A stretch of DNA of 64,000 nucleotides. Source: Pseudooceanicola sp050897975. GTDB lineage: Bacteria > Pseudomonadota > Alphaproteobacteria > Rhodobacterales > Rhodobacteraceae. Under the pieces are notes generated by a model. The model did not search any database, had not been told where the DNA came from, and was given only the letters and a program-made list of their open reading frames with translations. Position numbers and translations under genes: made by a program. The stretch is from assembly GCF_050897975.1 (NCBI RefSeq), contig NZ_JBPAXY010000006.1, positions 1-64,000 on the forward strand, read 5' to 3'. Shown here in pieces: positions 60,218-64,000 of this stretch. Positions within the stretch are counted from its first letter, which is position 1, and every line of letters begins with the position of its first letter.

Positions 60218-60985
60218 ATGCACATGATGCTTGAAGGAAAGACCGCCGTGATCACTGGGGCGAGCAAGGGGATCGGCTATGCCATTGCCAAGCTGTTCTC
60301 GGAAGAGGGCGCCAATGTGGTGATCACCGCCCGCCGTCAGGGCCCGCTGGACGAGGCCGCCGAGACCATCCGCGCAGCGGGCGGCAAGGTCTTGGCGGTG
60401 GTCGCCGACAGCGCCGACCGCGAGGCCCCGGGCCGTGTGTTCAAAGAGGCGATCGAGGCCTTCGGCCAGGTCGACATCCTGGTCAACAACGCCGGTGTGG
60501 GCGAGATGTTCGCGGTCGAGAAGACCACCGATGACCACTTCGACGAGATCATGCAGATCAACCTGGCCGGGCCCTTCCGCTTTGCCCGCGAGGCGATCAA
60601 CCACATGATGCCCCGCAACGAGGGGCGGATCATCAACGTCAGCTCGGTCAACGGCACCCTGCCGATCTGCGGCGTGGCCTATACCACCACCAAGGGCGGG
60701 CTGAACACCATGACCCTGAACATGGCCATTCGCCTGTCGGGCACCAGGATCCGCGTCAATGCCATCGCGCCGGGGGTGACCGACACCGACGCCGCGCGCG
60801 CCTGGGCGGCGGGCGAACAGGAAGGTGGCGGCGAGATGCTGGAATTCTCGGACAAGTACACCAACACCACCGTGCCCTCGACCCAGCCGATCGACCAGGC
60901 CTATGCGGCGCTTTATCTGGCCTCGGAGATGGGGCGTTGCGTCACCGGCCAGGTGATCCAGGTGGACAACGGTCAGTTCATCTAA
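60218..60985 (+). CDS. Short-chain dehydrogenase/reductase (SDR)
   Basis: 255 residues from ATG 60218. The cofactor motif is TGASKGIG, NNAG is at 90-93, the catalytic Ser is near 142-143, and Tyr155-x3-Lys159 is present (AYTTTKGG). Classical SDR, NAD(P)-dependent oxidation or reduction of an alcohol or ketone. It is divergent from ubiX, with an operator-like palindrome between, and is followed by a terminator. Probably a step of the same pathway. Confidence 0.88.
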   Translation: MHMMLEGKTAVITGASKGIGYAIAKLFSEEGANVVITARRQGPLDEAAETIRAAGGKVLAVVADSADREAPGRVFKEAIEAFGQVDILVNNAGVGEMFAVEKTTDDHFDEIMQINLAGPFRFAREAINHMMPRNEGRIINVSSVNGTLPICGVAYTTTKGGLNTMTLNMAIRLSGTRIRVNAIAPGVTDTDAARAWAAGEQEGGGEMLEFSDKYTNTTVPSTQPIDQAYAALYLASEMGRCVTGQVIQVDNGQFI

Positions 60986-61008
60986 GGCCTAGCGGTCAGA
61001 AACGGAAA

Positions 61009-61033
61009 GGCCGGGCATCTGCCCGGCCTTTTT
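61009..61033. terminator. Terminator between the SDR and the MFS gene
   Basis: 8-bp stem (GGCCGGGC with GCCCGGCC), a 4-base loop, five T after and AAA before. It lies between convergent genes and likely works in both directions. Confidence 0.8.
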
Positions 61034-61061
61034 CCTGCCTCTGGCCTGCACCGTCCGGGGA

Positions 61062-62273
61062 TCAGCGCCCGGCCATGGCGGGCAGCCGTCCCAGCAGCCA
61101 GGTGGTGAGGAAACAGCTGACGCCCGCCAGGGCCATCACCAGGCCGAAGGGGGCGGCGGTGCCATTGGCGAAGGCTCCCACCAGGGCCGAGCCCAGGATG
61201 CCGCCGCCATATTGCAGCGCCCCGCAGAAGGCCGCGACCGACCCCGCGTCGCGCCCCGCCACGTCCAGCGCGCCCGACAGCCCGTTGGGCATCACCAGAC
61301 CGGTGCAACCCAGGAACAGGAACAGCGGCACGAAGACCCCGATCCAGCCGCCAAGGTCGGTCAGCCCGGCCAGGGCCGAGCACAGGCCGAAGACCGCCGC
61401 CAGTCTGGCGCCCAGGCGCAGCACTCGCTGGGTGCCCAGGCGCGCCACGATACGGCTGTTGATCAGGTTGCCGGTGGTGACCGCGCCGACACAGGCGGCA
61501 AACAGCAGCCCGTAGGCCTCGGGCGACAACCCGTGATAGTCGATGAAGACAAAGGGGGTGCCCGCCACATAGGCGAACATGCCGATGTAGAAGAACCCCA
61601 CGGCCAGGGCATGGCACAGCACCGCGGGGTTCAGGGCGATCTGCCCATAGGTGCGGAAGGCGCGGCCCAGGCGCAACTCGGGGGTGCGGGCGGCGGGGGC
61701 CAGCGGCTCTGGCAGGGTCAAGAGCGCGCCCAGGGCCACTGCCCCGATCACCACCAGCAGGGCAAAGATCATCCGCCAGCCGAAGCTGCCCGCGATCAGC
61801 GCGCCGGCGCTGGGCGCGATCACCGGGGCGATGGTCATCACCGCCATCAGCACCGACATCATCTGCGCTGCCCGCGCCCCCGCGTAAAGGTCGCGCACCA
61901 TGGCCCGCGACAGCACCACGCTGGCCGCTGCGCCGAAGGCCTGCACCACCCGCCACAGCACCAGGCTGCCGATGCTGTCCGACAGGCCGCAGCCGACCGA
62001 GCCCGCGATGAACAGCGCCAGCCCCACGGCCACCGGGCCGCGCCGACCAAGCGCGTCGCTGATCGGCCCCCAGATCAGCTGACCGACCGACAGGCCGATC
62101 AGATAGGTGGTGACGGTGAATTCCATCGCCCCCGGGCCGACGCCCAGGTCCTGGGCCATGGCGGGCATGGCGGGCAGGTAGAAGTCGGTGGAAACCGAGG
62201 CGAAAGCCATGAGCAGCGACAGGACCGCCCCGGCGTGCCAGACGCCCGGTGCGCCGCGGTGGTCTTTGCTCAT
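61062..62273 (-). CDS. MFS efflux protein, Bcr/CflA family
   Basis: 403 residues from ATG 62273; the longer upstream frame is an Arg/Gly-rich shadow. Twelve membrane helices. The start STDFYLPAMPAMAQDL, LIWGPISDALGRRGPV and RMIFALLVV are typical of Bcr/CflA drug exporters (bicyclomycin, sulfonamide, chloramphenicol types). The substrate could be a pathway intermediate or an antibiotic. It ends 29 bases from the terminator. Confidence 0.88.
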   Translation of the reverse strand: MSKDHRGAPGVWHAGAVLSLLMAFASVSTDFYLPAMPAMAQDLGVGPGAMEFTVTTYLIGLSVGQLIWGPISDALGRRGPVAVGLALFIAGSVGCGLSDSIGSLVLWRVVQAFGAAASVVLSRAMVRDLYAGARAAQMMSVLMAVMTIAPVIAPSAGALIAGSFGWRMIFALLVVIGAVALGALLTLPEPLAPAARTPELRLGRAFRTYGQIALNPAVLCHALAVGFFYIGMFAYVAGTPFVFIDYHGLSPEAYGLLFAACVGAVTTGNLINSRIVARLGTQRVLRLGARLAAVFGLCSALAGLTDLGGWIGVFVPLFLFLGCTGLVMPNGLSGALDVAGRDAGSVAAFCGALQYGGGILGSALVGAFANGTAAPFGLVMALAGVSCFLTTWLLGRLPAMAGR

Positions 62274-62302
62274 CTGCTCGTCGTCCTTCTTTCCCGGGCC
62301 TG

Positions 62303-63040
62303 TTACATCATCTGCACGGTGGGGCGCATCAAGATTTCGCTGATGTCCACATCCTCGGGTTGGCTGACCGCATAGACCACGCCGCGGGCGAAGGCATCGG
62401 GGGCGATCGCCGACTGGTCGTAGAACTCGCTCATGCCCTTCTGGATTTCTTCCGACTTGATCGACTGCACCAGCTCCGTGGCGATGGCCCCGGGCGACAG
62501 CACGGTGACCCGGCCGCCCCAGTCCTTCACCTCCTGGCGCAGGGATTCCGCGATGGCCCGGACGCCGAACTTGGTCGCCGAATAGACCGCGCCCACCGGG
62601 GTGCAGACATGGCCCGCCACGGACGAGACGAAGATGTTCTGCCCCGTGCCCTGGGCCTTCATCACCGGCAGTACCGCGCCCAGCCCGTAAAGCACGCCCT
62701 TGAGATTGACGTCGATACACCGGTCCCATTCGTCATGGCGGTTTTCCACCAGCGGGGCGAAGGGCATCAGACCGGCATTGTGCAACATGACGTCGATGCG
62801 CCCGAAGCGCGCCTGTGCCGCCTCGATGAACCCTTGCAGGGCCAGGCGGTCGGTCACATCCACCGTATGGGCCATGGCGTTCTCGGCGCCCAGTTCCGCC
62901 ACCAGCGCCTCCAGCCGGTCCAGGCGGCGGGCGCCCAGGGCGACCTTGGCCCCAGCCCGGACCAGATGGCGGGCGGTTTCCGCCCCCAGACCCGAGCTGG
63001 CGCCGGTGATGACCACGATCTTGCCGTCCACATTCTGCAT
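62303..63040 (-). CDS. Short-chain dehydrogenase/reductase, second SDR
   Basis: 245 residues. TGASSGLGA, HNAG at 87-90, catalytic Ser139-Ser140 and Tyr153-x3-Lys157. It resembles YdfG/serine 3-dehydrogenase-like SDRs that act on 3-hydroxy acids or on ketones. It is 29 bases upstream of the MFS gene in the same direction. Confidence 0.87.
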   Translation of the reverse strand: MQNVDGKIVVITGASSGLGAETARHLVRAGAKVALGARRLDRLEALVAELGAENAMAHTVDVTDRLALQGFIEAAQARFGRIDVMLHNAGLMPFAPLVENRHDEWDRCIDVNLKGVLYGLGAVLPVMKAQGTGQNIFVSSVAGHVCTPVGAVYSATKFGVRAIAESLRQEVKDWGGRVTVLSPGAIATELVQSIKSEEIQKGMSEFYDQSAIAPDAFARGVVYAVSQPEDVDISEILMRPTVQMM

Positions 63041-63220
63041 GGGGGCTCTCCTTCGTCTTTGTGAAACCTGGGGGCGGCCCGGCAGGCCGGGCGTCGCCCC
63101 TGATGGCCCTCAAGATATGTGGTCCCGGGCGGGGGACTATGGCGCCCGCGCTCATGATGGTGATGGGCCAGGCGACAGAACGGCGGCGGGCAGGGCAGGG
63201 GGCTGCGCCCGCCGGGCCGA

Positions 63221-63248
63221 TTGCGCCTGCGCCGGGGCGCGTTACACT
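63221..63248 (+). promoter_or_regulatory. Candidate promoter of the DUF1275 gene
   Basis: TTGCGC (63221-63226) and TACACT (63243-63248) with a 16-base spacer; the -10 box is 53 bases before the start codon. GC-rich -35 boxes of this form are usual in this group. Confidence 0.4.
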
Positions 63249-63301
63249 TGGCCCCGGACGCATCGGCGGGATGCGATGCGCGGGGACGGAAAGAGGCCGT
63301 T

Positions 63302-64000
63302 ATGCTGATACATGCAGGGCAGGATCGCAGCGTCTCGGTCGATCTGCGGCTGGCGATCTGGCTGTCGCTGGCGGCGGGGGCGGTGAATGCGGCGGGGTTT
63401 CGCGCCCTGGGCTATTTCTCGGCCAATATGACCGGCAATGTCTCGACCCTGTCGGACATGATGGCCCTTGGCCGGATCGGCACCGCGCTGTGGTTCCTGG
63501 CGCTGTTGCTGGCCTTCATCCTGGGGGCCTTCGTTTCGGGCCTGCTGATCGCCATGGGGCACCGCCGCCGGATCCGGGGCATCTATGCCTTCTCGATCCT
63601 GCTGGAGGCGCTGTTGCTGGTGCTCTTGGCGCTGATGGACCTGCTGTGGCAGGTGGCTTTTGCCGGGCATCTGATGCTGATCGGCCTGTCGGCGCTGATG
63701 GGATTGCAGAACGCGGCGACGACACGGATCTCTGACGGACGGGTGCGCAGCACCCATGTCTCGGGCCTGGCCACCGACATTGGCCTCGAACTGGCGGCCC
63801 TGGCCAGCCCGGGCGAGGCCGGGGTCGATACCCGCCGTCTGGTGGCCGCCCGCCTTGGCCTGCACCTGGCCACGCTGCTGGCCTTCTTTAGCGGCGGGCT
63901 GGCCGGGGTCTGGGGCTATGAGCGCACCGGGCCGGTGGTCTTCCTGGCGGTGGCCGCGCTGCTGCTGGTGCTGGCGGTGCCGCAGCTGCGGCGCAGTTTC
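63302..64000 (+). CDS. DUF1275 (YoaK-type) membrane protein, 3'-partial
   Basis: 233 codons are inside the window and the frame stays open to the end. GAAAGAGG precedes the ATG. Markers are GAVNAAGFRALGYFSANMTGN-like start (AAGFRALGYFSANMTGN), GLQNAATTRISDGRVRSTHVSG in pieces, and six hydrophobic helices. The family is an inner-membrane protein of unknown substrate, with a possible transport role. The gene probably ends shortly after the window. Confidence 0.85.
   Translation, partial: MLIHAGQDRSVSVDLRLAIWLSLAAGAVNAAGFRALGYFSANMTGNVSTLSDMMALGRIGTALWFLALLLAFILGAFVSGLLIAMGHRRRIRGIYAFSILLEALLLVLLALMDLLWQVAFAGHLMLIGLSALMGLQNAATTRISDGRVRSTHVSGLATDIGLELAALASPGEAGVDTRRLVAARLGLHLATLLAFFSGGLAGVWGYERTGPVVFLAVAALLLVLAVPQLRRSF

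Noticed and set aside
1..64000. CRISPR arrays, insertion sequences, rRNA genes or riboswitches
   Set aside because: No regularly spaced direct repeats, transposase genes with terminal inverted repeats, rRNA-like sequence or recognisable aptamer patterns were seen when reading the window.

Overview
The window reads as a high-GC alphaproteobacterial chromosome, most likely from the Rhodobacteraceae/Paracoccaceae. The basis is the strong G/C bias at third codon positions, a phage spike protein of the type known from Rhodobacter gene transfer agents, and the many binding-protein-dependent organic-acid transporters. No 16S or ribosomal marker is present, so the genus cannot be named.

Region 1 (1 to about 18.0 kb) is the right part of a siphovirus-type prophage; its left end lies outside the window. 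Head and tail genes run left to right: S49 protease, HK97-type capsid protein, connector, closure and tail-completion proteins, tail tube, a tail chaperone pair with a probable -1 frameshift, tape measure, distal tail and fibre genes, and a spike base/fibre pair. A terminator separates these from a lysis cassette that holds a holin-like/SAR-lysozyme fusion and nested Rz/Rz1 spanins. An orphan D12-class adenine methylase follows. Cargo on the opposite strand has visibly lower GC: a winged-helix plus PD-(D/E)XK nuclease-like protein and a toxin-antitoxin pair with two operators. A short tRNA 3'-end-like fragment near 18.0 kb is the proposed right attachment site.

Region 2 (18.3 to 21.6 kb) has an aromatic-type aminotransferase, a collapsed proC, a zinc alcohol dehydrogenase and a divergent Lrp/AsnC regulator with an inverted-repeat operator.

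Region 3 (22.0 to 37.6 kb) is an organic-acid uptake and catabolism block. It holds two tripartite tricarboxylate transporters (tctCBA) and one TRAP transporter, with an amidohydrolase resembling pyrone-dicarboxylate hydrolase, an FMN 2-hydroxyacid oxidase, an SMP-30 lactonase-like protein, an exported B3-like metallohydrolase, an RraA-type aldolase, a D-2-hydroxyacid dehydrogenase and a LysR regulator.

Region 4 (37.7 to 42.9 kb) is an iron-type surface-signalling set (FecI sigma, FecR anti-sigma, FecA-like transducer) followed by an exported cysteine-rich orphan.

Region 5 (43.0 to 64.0 kb) is a second catabolic block: a TauD-like dioxygenase with TetR, an aldehyde dehydrogenase with a RidA protein and an AraC regulator, a flavin oxidoreductase coupled to a ThDP enzyme, and a tightly overlapping operon of a peptide-type ABC importer with an Asp/Glu-racemase-family enzyme and a UbiD decarboxylase. 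Converging on it are a TIGR02444 protein and UbiX, then two SDRs, a Bcr/CflA efflux protein and the start of a DUF1275 membrane protein. The substrate of this block is not identifiable from sequence alone and is the best candidate here for an undescribed pathway.
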